A stretch of 32,549 nt of DNA from DATJPD01 sp036394195. Lineage in GTDB: Bacteria > Pseudomonadota > Alphaproteobacteria > CACIAM-22H2. Positions within the stretch are counted from its first letter, which is position 1; the number at the start of each line of letters is the position of its first letter. The stretch is taken from the NCBI GenBank assembly GCA_036394195.1, contig DASWFO010000018.1, positions 1 through 32,549 of the forward strand. The letters are read 5' to 3'. The notes beneath the pieces were generated by a model, which saw only the letters and a program-made list of their open reading frames with translations, did no database searches and was not told the origin of the DNA. A program made the translations under genes and the position numbers. Below, piece by piece: positions 1 through 7,856 of the stretch.

Positions 1-866
1 GCGACAAGGTGCTGTGCTACAACGACGACATCCAGGGGACTGCCAGCATCACGCTTGCGGGCCTGACGACGGCGCTGCAGATCATCGACGCGCCGTTGAC
101 CGAGCAGCGCGTCCTGTTCCTCGGCGCCGGCTCGGCCGGAATTGGCATCGCTAAGCTGATCGCGGCCGCCATGCAAACCAAGGGGCTGTCACAGGAGGAA
201 GCGCGCCATCGCATCTCAATGTTCGATATCAATGGGCTTCTGGAACCATCCCGCGGCGACCTGTCGGAAGCGCAGAAGGTGTATGCGCATAAGGCGGAGC
301 CATCGAAAGATCTCGTCAAGACTATCGAGAAGCTGAAGCCGACGATCCTGATCGGCGTCAGCACCAAGGGTGGCGCGTTCACCCAGGCGGTGGTCGAGGC
401 GATGAGCCGGATCAATGAGCGGCCGATCATCTTCCCGCTCTCCAATCCGACAGACAAATCAGAGTGCACGGCCGAGCAAGCCTACGCCTGGTCGAAGGGC
501 AGGGCGCTGTTCGCGTCAGGCGTGCAATTTCCGGACGTAACGTTGGACGGCAAGACTTTTTATCCGGGGCAGATGAACAATTTCTATATCTATCCGGCGA
601 TCGGTCTGGCGACCTACGTGACGCGGCCGCGGCGGATCACCGACGAGTGCTTCGTCGTCGCGGCCCAGGCGACGGCTGATCAGGTCGATCCGAGCCTTCG
701 AGCTAAAGGCAGGCTATTCCCGAGCCAGGCCAATATCCTGGAGACCGAAGTGACGACGGCCACCCGCGTCGCCGAGTTCATGTTCGACCAGGGCCTGGCC
801 CAGGCGAAGCGGCCGAGCGACACGCGGTCCTGGATCGAGGGTCAACTCTACAAGCCGCACTACTGA
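1..866 (+). CDS. NAD-dependent malic enzyme, C-terminal part (5' truncated by window edge)
   Basis: Malic enzymes oxidatively decarboxylate malate to pyruvate with NAD(P)+, in the cytoplasm. The frame is open from the window edge (first full codon at position 3) to a TGA at 864-866, so about 287 C-terminal residues are present. Visible family marks are the YNDDIQGTA segment at the start, a Rossmann-type GAGSAGIGIA dinucleotide-binding loop, PLSNPT followed by ECTAEQAY, and a PGQMNN segment near the C terminus. These fit the single-domain MaeA/SfcA (eukaryotic-like) class rather than the malic enzyme-phosphotransacetylase fusions, because the protein ends without an extra domain. The N-terminal half, with the catalytic Tyr region, lies outside the window. 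It precedes fumC, consistent with C4-dicarboxylate metabolism. NAD versus NADP preference is not certain from this part alone. Confidence 0.93.
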   Translation, partial: DKVLCYNDDIQGTASITLAGLTTALQIIDAPLTEQRVLFLGAGSAGIGIAKLIAAAMQTKGLSQEEARHRISMFDINGLLEPSRGDLSEAQKVYAHKAEPSKDLVKTIEKLKPTILIGVSTKGGAFTQAVVEAMSRINERPIIFPLSNPTDKSECTAEQAYAWSKGRALFASGVQFPDVTLDGKTFYPGQMNNFYIYPAIGLATYVTRPRRITDECFVVAAQATADQVDPSLRAKGRLFPSQANILETEVTTATRVAEFMFDQGLAQAKRPSDTRSWIEGQLYKPHY

Positions 867-872
867 TCGCGT

Positions 873-903
873 TGGTGGGGCGCCCGGAGCAGGCGCCCCG
901 CCA
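873..903 (+). terminator. Strong GC hairpin between malic enzyme gene and fumC
   Basis: The arms 873-884 and 892-903 pair over 12 bp with one G-U wobble, around a 7-nt loop (885-891); the core is GGGGCGCC/GGCGCCCC. It begins 7 nt after the malic enzyme stop and ends 25 nt before the fumC start. No U-tract follows, so it is not a classical intrinsic terminator. It may be an mRNA-stabilising 3' hairpin, a partial terminator or a Rho-dependent end. Confidence 0.5.
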
Positions 904-927
904 CGCGGCGTCCACGAGGAGAGCATC

Positions 928-2382
928 ATGAACAACCAAGCGTATTTCATCCGTCGCGACACGCCGATCGGGATCGACGCGACCGGCCAGCGCCACGAGA
1001 CCGATTCGATGGGCGGCATCGACGTCCCGGCCGACCGCTATTGGGGCGCTCAGACCCAGCGCAGCCTGGTGCACTTCTCGATCGGCGACGACCGCATGCC
1101 AAAGCGCGTCTACCACGCGTATGGCTACGTCAAGAAGGCGGCGGCCATGGTCAACGCGGCCGCCGGCCGGTTGCCGGCTTGGAAGGCGGAAGCCATCGTG
1201 CGAGCCGCGGATGAGGCGATCGCCGGCCAGCTGGACGAGCATTTCCCGCTCTATGTCTGGCAGACCGGGTCGGGCACGCAGTCGAACATGAACGTCAACG
1301 AGGTGCTGTCGAATCGGGCGATCCAGCTGCTCGGCGGCGAGATCGGCAGCAAGACCCCGGTGCATCCGAACGACGACGTCAACATGGGTCAGTCGTCGAA
1401 CGATACGTTTCCGACGGCGATGCACGTCGCCGCCCTGCTCGAGCTCGAAGACCACCTGCTGCCGAATGCCGGGGCGCTCGCCGCGGCGATCGAGGCGAAG
1501 GCGGAGGAATGGACCGACGTCGTCAAGATCGGGCGGACGCATCTTCAAGACGCCGTTCCGCTGACGGTGGGCCAGGAGTGGTCGGGCTACGCCCGGCAGC
1601 TGCGCGATGCGCTGGCCCGCGTTCGCGCGTCCGAAGCCGGCCTCCTCGAGCTGGCGGCGGGCGGGACCGCGGTCGGCACCGGCCTGAACGCGCCGCCGGA
1701 TTTCAGCCGGGACATCGCCGCCGAGGTGGCGAAGCTGGCCGGCCATCCCTTCGTCACGGCGCCCAACAAGTTCGCGGCGCAAGGGTCTCTGGACGCCATG
1801 GTCGCCGCGATGGCGGCCTTGCGCGGCCTCGCGGTCGCGCTGATGAAGATCGCCAATGACATGCGTTGGCTGGCCTCCGGCCCGCGCTGCGGCCTCGGCG
1901 AGCTGGTCTTGCCGGAGAACGAACCGGGCTCGTCCATCATGCCGGGCAAGGTCAACCCGACCCAGCAGGAGGCGATGGTGATGGTCTGCATCCAGGTGGT
2001 CGGCGAGGACAACGCGGTCGCGTTTGCCGGCAGCCAGGGCAATTTCGAGCTCAACGCGATGCGTCCGATCATCATCAACAACTTCCTGCACTCCGCCCGC
2101 GTGCTCGGCGACGCCTGCGACAAATTCCGTCGCTTCTCGGTGGAGGGAACCAGGCTCAACGATCATCGCATCGCCGAAATGCTCGACCGCTCGCTCATGC
2201 TGGTGACGGCCCTCAGCCCGGTCATCGGTTACGACAAGGCGTCGGCCATCGCCCACACGGCCAATGACGAAGACCTGAGCTTGAAGGACGCGGCGCTCAA
2301 GTCCGGATACATCGACGCGAAGCGGTTCGATGAAATCGTCGATCCGCGGAAGATGGTCGGTCACGGTGTGGCCGGGAGTTGA
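928..2382 (+). CDS. fumC: Class II fumarate hydratase
   Basis: Class II fumarase reversibly hydrates fumarate to malate in the TCA cycle as an iron-independent homotetramer. The 484-residue product carries the superfamily signature GSSIMPGKVN at residues 334-343, whose serines form the catalytic loop. It also has GRTHLQDA with the active-site region His205, and the substrate-binding TGSGTQSNMNVNE segment. The length is slightly above the usual 460-470 because of about 20 extra N-terminal residues before the conserved DSMGGIDVPADRYWGAQTQRS-like start. The ATG at 928 has a good ribosome binding site (GAGGAG, 913-922 region). It lies 61 nt after the malic enzyme gene on the same strand, so co-transcription through the intervening hairpin is possible. 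The family assignment is very secure. Confidence 0.97.
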   Translation: MNNQAYFIRRDTPIGIDATGQRHETDSMGGIDVPADRYWGAQTQRSLVHFSIGDDRMPKRVYHAYGYVKKAAAMVNAAAGRLPAWKAEAIVRAADEAIAGQLDEHFPLYVWQTGSGTQSNMNVNEVLSNRAIQLLGGEIGSKTPVHPNDDVNMGQSSNDTFPTAMHVAALLELEDHLLPNAGALAAAIEAKAEEWTDVVKIGRTHLQDAVPLTVGQEWSGYARQLRDALARVRASEAGLLELAAGGTAVGTGLNAPPDFSRDIAAEVAKLAGHPFVTAPNKFAAQGSLDAMVAAMAALRGLAVALMKIANDMRWLASGPRCGLGELVLPENEPGSSIMPGKVNPTQQEAMVMVCIQVVGEDNAVAFAGSQGNFELNAMRPIIINNFLHSARVLGDACDKFRRFSVEGTRLNDHRIAEMLDRSLMLVTALSPVIGYDKASAIAHTANDEDLSLKDAALKSGYIDAKRFDEIVDPRKMVGHGVAGS

Positions 2383-2434
2383 AGGCGGACGATCGCGGCC
2401 GAAGCCCGCTGCGATCCATCGCGGGACGGGATTC

Positions 2435-2971
2435 ATGCAGAACGTAAGCGACGCAAAAACGCTCTCTCTATGGGATGTCGTCTATGCACTGAATATGGCG
2501 ATAGCGTGCCTCATCTCCTATTGGATTATGACAGATGCCCTGTCTCGATTTGTGGACATGCCTTCCGACTTATTGGGCGGGATGTGGGCGGTGGTCGCCG
2601 CTGTCTTCGTCTTCAGGGAAACCCGTGTCCGCAGCCTGTCTGCCGGCATCGCACGCCTAATAGCGACGTGCGTCAGCTTCGCACTGTGCTTCCTCTACCT
2701 CTTGCTCTTCCCGTTTACACCGGTGGGGATGGCAGCCCTGATTGGCATCGGCACGGTGGCAATGGCGCTGTTAGACCGGCGCGACGACATAGTCACAGTG
2801 GGAATAACGACCGCTGTGGTCATGGTCGTCGCGGCAATGAGTCCGGAGGACGCGTGGCACCAGCCGTTGCTGCGTCTTGCCGACACTATTGTCGGAATCG
2901 CCGTGGGTGTCGCGTGTAAGTGGCTCGGTTCGTTTCTGTTTTACAAGTTCATCGGGGGACAGGTGGCGTGA
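2435..2971 (+). CDS. Small FUSC-like (aromatic acid exporter type) membrane protein
   Basis: A 178-residue very hydrophobic protein with about five or six predicted membrane segments. It resembles the membrane half of FUSC/ArAE proteins: GGMWAVVAAVFVF after the second segment, a charged DRRDD turn, and a final RLADTIVGIAVGVACKWL helix of the kind seen at the end of FUSC modules. No cytoplasmic domain is present, so it would be a single half-module that may need to oligomerise or pair with the larger FUSC protein encoded 780 nt downstream. The ATG at 2435 was chosen because the upstream in-frame extension overlaps fumC and is unlike any N terminus. The coding region looks clearly less GC-rich than its neighbours, a possible sign of separate acquisition. 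The transported substrate is unknown. Confidence 0.8.
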   Translation: MQNVSDAKTLSLWDVVYALNMAIACLISYWIMTDALSRFVDMPSDLLGGMWAVVAAVFVFRETRVRSLSAGIARLIATCVSFALCFLYLLLFPFTPVGMAALIGIGTVAMALLDRRDDIVTVGITTAVVMVVAAMSPEDAWHQPLLRLADTIVGIAVGVACKWLGSFLFYKFIGGQVA

Positions 2972-3002
2972 TCCTAGCTGCGGGCCATGCACGGTCGGGC
3001 AC

Positions 3003-3755
3003 ATGTCGGCACCAGCTGAACGCCTGACGGCCGGGGTCTCGGCACCGTCGGTCGACAGCTCACTTGCCATCAAATTGCTGCCGACGCTACTCAGCGTTAT
3101 TGCGGGAAGCGTAGACGCCATCGGCTTTCTCGGGCTTGGCGGCCTGTTCACGGCCCACGTCACCGGCAACCTGGTTATGCTTGCCGCGCATCTCGTCGGC
3201 GGTGGCGAGGCGCCGGCCGCGCCGATGCTGTCGGTTCCGGTCTTCATGGTGGCGCTCGGCTTGACGAGGTTGCTCGTCGGCGGCTTGGAAAGGATCGGGC
3301 TCGCCTCGTTGCGGCCCCTTCTTCTACTGCAGCTCCTGCTGCTCGCCGGCTTTCTTGTCCTCGGCATTTCTGCCGGCCCGAGTGTCGACCCGGACGCAAC
3401 CAACGCGATCCTCGCGGGAATGCTCGGCGTCTCGGCGATGGCCGTGCAAAACGCACTCGCGCAGATCTCGCTGAAAGGGGCGCCGTCGACCGCCGTCATG
3501 ACGACCAACATCACGCGCTTCATGATGGATGTCGGCGGAGTTCTGCTCGGGCGTGAGCCGGCCGGTGTGGCTCAGGCGCGCCGCCGCGCGATGCGCACGT
3601 GGCCGGCGATCGTCGGCTTCGCTGTTGGCTGTGGCCTCGGGGCGGCAGGCGAGGCGGCAATCGGCCTGAAATCCCTGGTGCTGCCCACCGGCCTCGCGCT
3701 GCTCGCGTTTGCGATGGGGCTGTCTGCCGATCTCGATGGCGGCCAGGGTTCATGA
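3003..3755 (+). CDS. DUF1275 (YoaK) family membrane protein
   Basis: The 250-residue product is an integral membrane protein of the DUF1275/YoaK family. It shows the family hallmarks IAGSVDAIGFLGLGGLFTAHVTGNLV near residues 30-58 (quoted here for recognition as SVDAIGF, then HVTGNLV), a second conserved block AVQNAL near residue 150 and TTNITRFMMD near residue 165. About six membrane segments are visible. The molecular function of this family is not established. The ATG at 3003 starts a sensible N terminus 31 nt after the preceding gene; no strong ribosome binding site is visible. Its stop overlaps the start of the next gene (ATGA at 3752-3755), so it is translationally coupled to the FUSC exporter. 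Membership in the efflux operon is therefore strongly implied, though its role there is unknown. Confidence 0.9.
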   Translation: MSAPAERLTAGVSAPSVDSSLAIKLLPTLLSVIAGSVDAIGFLGLGGLFTAHVTGNLVMLAAHLVGGGEAPAAPMLSVPVFMVALGLTRLLVGGLERIGLASLRPLLLLQLLLLAGFLVLGISAGPSVDPDATNAILAGMLGVSAMAVQNALAQISLKGAPSTAVMTTNITRFMMDVGGVLLGREPAGVAQARRRAMRTWPAIVGFAVGCGLGAAGEAAIGLKSLVLPTGLALLAFAMGLSADLDGGQGS

Positions 3756-5851
3756 GCCGGGCTGAACTTTCGTTGCCGGCAGGGCATGGGCGTCGGATCT
3801 TCCGGCCAGACATCGGGCGGCTGGTGCAGAAGATATCGTCGGCGGCTCCTGCGTTATTTTTCGGCCTGCGCCTCTGGGCCGCGGTCTGCCTCGCCCTATA
3901 CGTCGCATACTCGCTCGAGCTCGACAACGCGCACTGGGCCGGCACGTCCGCCGCCATCGTCTGCCAGCCAAGTCTCGGCGCGTCGCTGCGCAAGGGGTCG
4001 TTCCGCATGGTCGGCACGGTGGTCGGCGCCGTGGCGATCGTGGTCCTGACCGCCTGCTTCCCGCAAAGCCGCGGCGGGTTTCTGGTGGGCCTGGCGCTGT
4101 GGGGTGCGGCGTGCGGCCTGGTGGCCACGATCCTGCGCAATTTCGCGTCGTATGCGGCGGCCCTGGCCGGCTACACCGCGGCGATCATCGCGAGCGGCAC
4201 GCTCGGTGCGACCGGGGGCGAGAACGGTGGGGAGGTCTTCATCCTCGCCGTCACCCGCGCCACCGAAATCTGCATCGGCATAGTCTCTGCCAGCATCGTG
4301 CTGGCCGGCACCGATTTCGGCAACGCTCCGCAAAGGTTGGCCGCCCAACTCACCGCCATCTCGACCGAGATCACGCGACGACTGGCCGGTACGTTCCTTC
4401 TCGACGCCGGGGCGCTGGCCGACACGCGCCCGATTCGGCGGGAGCTCATCCGGCGCGTGGCTGCACTCAGCCCGGTCATCGACGAGACGATCGGAGAATC
4501 CTCGGACCTGCGCTACCGCGCGGGCGAATTGCAGGCGGGGGTGGAGGGCCTGTTTGCCGCCCTCTCCGGCTGGCGGGCTGTGGCACAACATCTCGAACGG
4601 TTGCCGACGGACCGCTGTCGGCGCGAGGCGGACATCGTTCTCCGATTGTTTCCACCGGAGTTGCGGTCGGGGCTGACGCAAGGCGAAGCGGCGAGTTGGG
4701 GCGCTGACCCGTCTCGTGGGCGCGAGGCCGTCGATGCGGCCGTGCGGGCCTTGATCGCCCTGCGGGCCGGGACGGCATCGCTGCGGCTGCTCGCCGATCA
4801 GACGGCCGAAGCGCTGGTCGGTATTTCGCGCGCGCTCGATGCATTGGCGATGCTAGCCGATCCGCGACGGGTGCCCCGCCCGTCTCGGACGGCCGCCCGG
4901 CCTCGCGCGCCGGATTTGCTTCCGCCTCTCGTCAATGCGGGACGGGTTTTCCTCACGATAGGTGCCGTCGAGCTGTTCTGGATCGCCAGCGCGTGGCCCA
5001 GCGGGGCCTTGGCGATAACCTTCGCGGCGATCACCGTCATCCTCCTGTCCCCAAAAGATGAACAGGCCTACACCGCCGCCATTGGTTTTCTGTTGGGAAC
5101 CGCTGTCACCGCGGCGATTGCCGGGGTCATCGAATTCGCCGTTCTGCCGAGAGCGGAAGACAATACGTTCGCAGCTCTGGCCCTCGCCATCGGCCTCGTT
5201 CTCGTGCCGCTCGGTACGCTCTCTGCTCGGCCGTGGAGGAGGCCGCTGTTCACGATCATGTTCACGATCATGACGGTGAACTTCGTGCCCCTCCTGTCGC
5301 CCGAGAACCAGATGACCTACGACACCCAAGCGTTCTACAACTCGTCGTTGGCCATCGTCGTCGGGGTGGGATTTTCAGCACTCGCCTTTCGACTGCTGCC
5401 ACCATTGTCGCCGGCGGTGCGGACCCATCGGCTCCTGCTTCTCACGCTGCGCGACTTGCGCCGGCTCGCCACCGGTCCCCTCCCGCGCGCACCGCATGAT
5501 TGGGAGATCCGTGCCTATGGCCGCCTGGCGGCCTTGCCGGCTCAGGCCGCGCCGTTGCAGAGCGCCCGTCTTCTGGCAGCATGCTCGGTTGGGATACTGA
5601 TCATCCGCCTTCGCCGTTCGGCTCGCCGGTTTCACGCAAGCTCGGAGCTCGAGGCCGCGCTCGAAGCGGTGGCGTGCGGCGACAGCGCGACGGCGATCGA
5701 ACGCCTGGCACGGCTCGATCGCACACTCGGCGCTATGTCCAGCACCAGATCAGGGGAGGCGGTCGCGCTGCGGGCGCAGGGATATATCCGCGCGCTGTCG
5801 GAGACCCTTGCCCACCATCACGACTATCTCGATGCAGCGGCACCGCCATGA
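3752..5851 (+). CDS. FUSC family protein, AaeB-like aromatic acid exporter
   Basis: A 699-residue inner-membrane protein with the two-block layout of the FUSC/AaeB family. The first hydrophobic block covers about residues 30-185 and contains WAGTSAAIVCQPSLGASLRKG, matching the typical 'tsAaiv.qps.Gas.rKg' region. A long cytoplasmic segment follows, then a second hydrophobic block at about 390-560, then a C-terminal cytoplasmic helical region. In E. coli, AaeB with the fusion protein AaeA exports hydroxylated aromatic carboxylic acids; the same role here is inference from family and neighbours. The start overlaps the DUF1275 stop by ATGA, and its own stop overlaps the DUF1656 start by ATGA (5848-5851), indicating one operon. 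The substrate cannot be read from sequence. Confidence 0.93.
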   Translation: MSRAELSLPAGHGRRIFRPDIGRLVQKISSAAPALFFGLRLWAAVCLALYVAYSLELDNAHWAGTSAAIVCQPSLGASLRKGSFRMVGTVVGAVAIVVLTACFPQSRGGFLVGLALWGAACGLVATILRNFASYAAALAGYTAAIIASGTLGATGGENGGEVFILAVTRATEICIGIVSASIVLAGTDFGNAPQRLAAQLTAISTEITRRLAGTFLLDAGALADTRPIRRELIRRVAALSPVIDETIGESSDLRYRAGELQAGVEGLFAALSGWRAVAQHLERLPTDRCRREADIVLRLFPPELRSGLTQGEAASWGADPSRGREAVDAAVRALIALRAGTASLRLLADQTAEALVGISRALDALAMLADPRRVPRPSRTAARPRAPDLLPPLVNAGRVFLTIGAVELFWIASAWPSGALAITFAAITVILLSPKDEQAYTAAIGFLLGTAVTAAIAGVIEFAVLPRAEDNTFAALALAIGLVLVPLGTLSARPWRRPLFTIMFTIMTVNFVPLLSPENQMTYDTQAFYNSSLAIVVGVGFSALAFRLLPPLSPAVRTHRLLLLTLRDLRRLATGPLPRAPHDWEIRAYGRLAALPAQAAPLQSARLLAACSVGILIIRLRRSARRFHASSELEAALEAVACGDSATAIERLARLDRTLGAMSSTRSGEAVALRAQGYIRALSETLAHHHDYLDAAAPP

Positions 5852-6051
5852 GCTTCACCGAGATCGACCTGTTCGGCGTCTATGTTGCACCGATGTCGTT
5901 GATGTTGGTCGCGGCGTGGCTGGTCCTGCTGGCGCTGCGCCGAATTTGGAACCGCCTGGGCCTGTTGCGGCGCGTCTGGCATCCGGCTTTGTTCGAGTTC
6001 GCGGTTTACATGATCGTGCTCTCGTCCATCGTCCTTCTCGTCGCGCGCTGA
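5848..6051 (+). CDS. DUF1656 (AaeX-like) small membrane protein
   Basis: A 67-residue protein with two predicted membrane helices, one at about residues 14-31 and one at about 47-66. The spacing and the N-terminal EIDLFGVYVAPM block match the DUF1656/AaeX family, which is almost always encoded between a FUSC exporter and an HlyD-type fusion protein. Its biochemical role is unknown; a stabilising or assembly role in the efflux complex is inference. It starts inside the stop of the FUSC gene (ATGA overlap) and is followed after 6 nt by the fusion-protein gene. Confidence 0.92.
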   Translation: MSFTEIDLFGVYVAPMSLMLVAAWLVLLALRRIWNRLGLLRRVWHPALFEFAVYMIVLSSIVLLVAR

Positions 6052-6057
6052 GCCTCG

Positions 6058-7035
6058 ATGATGACCAACGTCACGCTCAAATCGGAGCCCATCACCGCCA
6101 AGGACGATCGCGGCGATGTTCCGTCGCCACCAGCGACGGGCCGCAACAAGAGCAAGCCCCGCCTCTGGGCCGTTCCCGTGCTCATCACGCTCGGCGTGGT
6201 GGCGCTTGCCGCCTTCCTGAGCTGGACCATGTGGCAGGTGTATATGGAGACGCCGTGGACGCGCGACGGCACGGTGCGCGCCTACGTCGTCACAATGGCG
6301 CCGGAGGTCGCCGGGCGGATCGTCGAGCTGCCCGTCGCCGACAACCAGTTCGTGCACAAGGGTGACCTCCTGATGGTGATCGACCCCACGAATTTCGCGA
6401 TCGCCGTCCGACAAACCGAAGCGGCCGTCGAGCAGGCGAAGGCGGTCGCACAGAACGCCCAGGCGCAGTCGGCGCGCCGGCAGAAGCTGACGAATCTCTC
6501 GGTCTCGGACGAGGATAAGCAGACTTTTGCCAGCCAGGCGCTGAGCGCCGACGCCGCCCGTCAACAGGCGCTCGCCAATCGCGACCAGGCCCGCGTGAAC
6601 CTTGAGCGGACGCGAATCGTCTCGCCGGTCAACGGCTACGTGACCAACCTGCTGGGCCAGCTCGGTGACTATGTCAACGTCGGGCAGAGGACCATCTCCG
6701 TCGTCAATGCGGACTCCTTTTGGATCGATGGCTATTTCGAGGAGACCAATATTCACCGCATCCGCGAGGGCGACCCGGCGACCATCAAACTGATGGGTTT
6801 CAGCTCAGTCGTTCGCGGCCACGTCGACAGCGTCGCCCGCGGCATCTTCGTCGCGAATGCCCAACCGGATTCTGCAGGGCTTGCCTCGGTGAATCCGATC
6901 TTCACCTGGGTGCGCCTGGCGCAGCGCGTGCCCGTCCGAATTCACATCGATGACGTTCCGGAGGGCGTGCGTCTGGTCGCCGGCATGACCGCCACCGTGC
7001 AGATCGATCCTCAACCGCGGCCGCCTCCGCAATGA
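6058..7035 (+). CDS. HlyD/AaeA-like membrane fusion protein
   Basis: A 325-residue periplasmic adaptor anchored by one N-terminal membrane helix (about residues 36-61) after a charged cytoplasmic tail. It has the biotinyl-lipoyl-like halves typical of the family: APEVAGRIVELPVADNQFVHKGDLL before the coiled-coil hairpin (about residues 110-180) and IVSPVNGYVTNL after it, followed by a beta-barrel domain. The WTRDGTVRAYVV stretch right after the membrane helix is characteristic of AaeA/EmrA-type adaptors paired with FUSC exporters. It would link the inner-membrane pump to an outer-membrane channel, which is not encoded in this window. Two adjacent ATGs (6058 and 6061) are possible starts. It is the last gene of the operon. 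Confidence 0.95.
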   Translation: MMTNVTLKSEPITAKDDRGDVPSPPATGRNKSKPRLWAVPVLITLGVVALAAFLSWTMWQVYMETPWTRDGTVRAYVVTMAPEVAGRIVELPVADNQFVHKGDLLMVIDPTNFAIAVRQTEAAVEQAKAVAQNAQAQSARRQKLTNLSVSDEDKQTFASQALSADAARQQALANRDQARVNLERTRIVSPVNGYVTNLLGQLGDYVNVGQRTISVVNADSFWIDGYFEETNIHRIREGDPATIKLMGFSSVVRGHVDSVARGIFVANAQPDSAGLASVNPIFTWVRLAQRVPVRIHIDDVPEGVRLVAGMTATVQIDPQPRPPPQ

Positions 7036-7162
7036 GCGCGGCAACATCGACGTGGCGATCCACGTGGTTTAGCCTGACCCGGGCGCACCAGCCATCGCGA
7101 ACGAAGGATCGAACCTACTGTTCGAAGCTGGATCGCTTGGACGATATGCCCAGGCGGTCGGT

Positions 7163-7756
7163 TTATCGGGTGTGACCTCGCGCCTGTCGCGGAGCCGTCA
7201 GGTCTCTTAGCGCCGCGTCTAGTATTTCGCGCGACAGCGCAGGGTCGTCCACGGCTCGCGCCAGCACGATGCTTCCGACCATCTCGGCCACGGTGGCCAT
7301 CGCCGTTTTGCGCTTGGCGGCTTTCGACGCGCCGGCCTCGAACTTCGTCACAAGGTCGATGAACTGTTTGATTCCGTGCGTGAAGGCCTGTCGCAACGGC
7401 CGGTTTTGGCGCGCGGCCTCGGGGCCGAGCGCGGCGATCATACATCCCGTCCCGGGCGCATCGCGATGGGCTTCGGAAACGTAGTCGCTGATCAGCGTGG
7501 TGAGCGGATCGCCTCGCGACGTGCCGGCAAGCGCAGCCAATCCCTCCGCCGTTTGCGCAAACGCACGAATACAGGCTTGCACGGCCAGGTCGTCCTTTGA
7601 TTTGAACTGGCCGTAAAAGCCGCCGTGGGTCAGGCCGGCGTCCTTCATGATCTCCGCGACGCTGATGCCGTCGAATCCCTTTTCGCGGAACAGCCGGCTC
7701 GCGACGCTGACGACCCGCGCGCGGTTTTCCACAGCTTGTTCCCTGGTGACTTTCAT
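7163..7756 (-). CDS. TetR family transcriptional repressor
   Basis: A 197-residue TetR-type regulator. The N-terminal DNA-binding domain covers about residues 8-58, with the helix-turn-helix at about 31-50 (ISVAEIMKDAGLTHGGFYGQ) and the usual FxSKDDL ending. The C-terminal ligand domain contains Cys62 and Cys105, the latter in a GTGCMIAALGPE context. A cysteine around this position is the redox/electrophile sensor in E. coli NemR (Cys106), so a reactive-electrophile ligand is possible, but that is inference. It is divergent from the SDR gene across a 100-nt gap holding an operator-like repeat array, so autorepression and repression of the SDR operon are likely. A ribosome binding site GGGAGCG lies upstream of the ATG at 7756. 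Confidence 0.94.
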   Translation of the reverse strand: MKVTREQAVENRARVVSVASRLFREKGFDGISVAEIMKDAGLTHGGFYGQFKSKDDLAVQACIRAFAQTAEGLAALAGTSRGDPLTTLISDYVSEAHRDAPGTGCMIAALGPEAARQNRPLRQAFTHGIKQFIDLVTKFEAGASKAAKRKTAMATVAEMVGSIVLARAVDDPALSREILDAALRDLTAPRQARGHTR

Positions 7757-7781
7757 AGAGACGCGCTCCCAACCGAAGGTC

Positions 7782-7838
7782 TTGACTCGATATATGATGG
7801 CTCACATATATCCATCATACATGTTTATCATCATATAA
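7782..7838 (+). promoter_or_regulatory. Promoter of the SDR operon with TetR operator-like repeats
   Basis: A sigma-70-type promoter reads rightward: TTGACT (7782-7787), 17-nt spacer, CATATA (7805-7810). The same stretch has a perfect inverted repeat of 8-bp arms, TATGATGG (7793-7800) and CCATCATA (7812-7819), separated by 11 nt and enclosing the -10. A third related half-site, CATCATATA (7829-7837), is the exact reverse complement of 7791-7799. Binding of the divergent TetR protein here would occlude both promoters. The region is strikingly AT-rich compared with its surroundings. The start codon at 7857 is preceded by AAAAGGA (7845-7851). Confidence 0.75.
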
Positions 7839-7856
7839 CCCAACAAAAGGAATGTC

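Noticed and set aside
778..2436. A minus-strand open frame opposite fumC
   Set aside because: Antisense to a complete fumC; no recognisable motif.
7050..7065. ACGTGG-CGAT-CCACGT hairpin after the fusion-protein gene as a terminator
   Set aside because: Only 6 bp of stem and three T residues follow; too weak to call.
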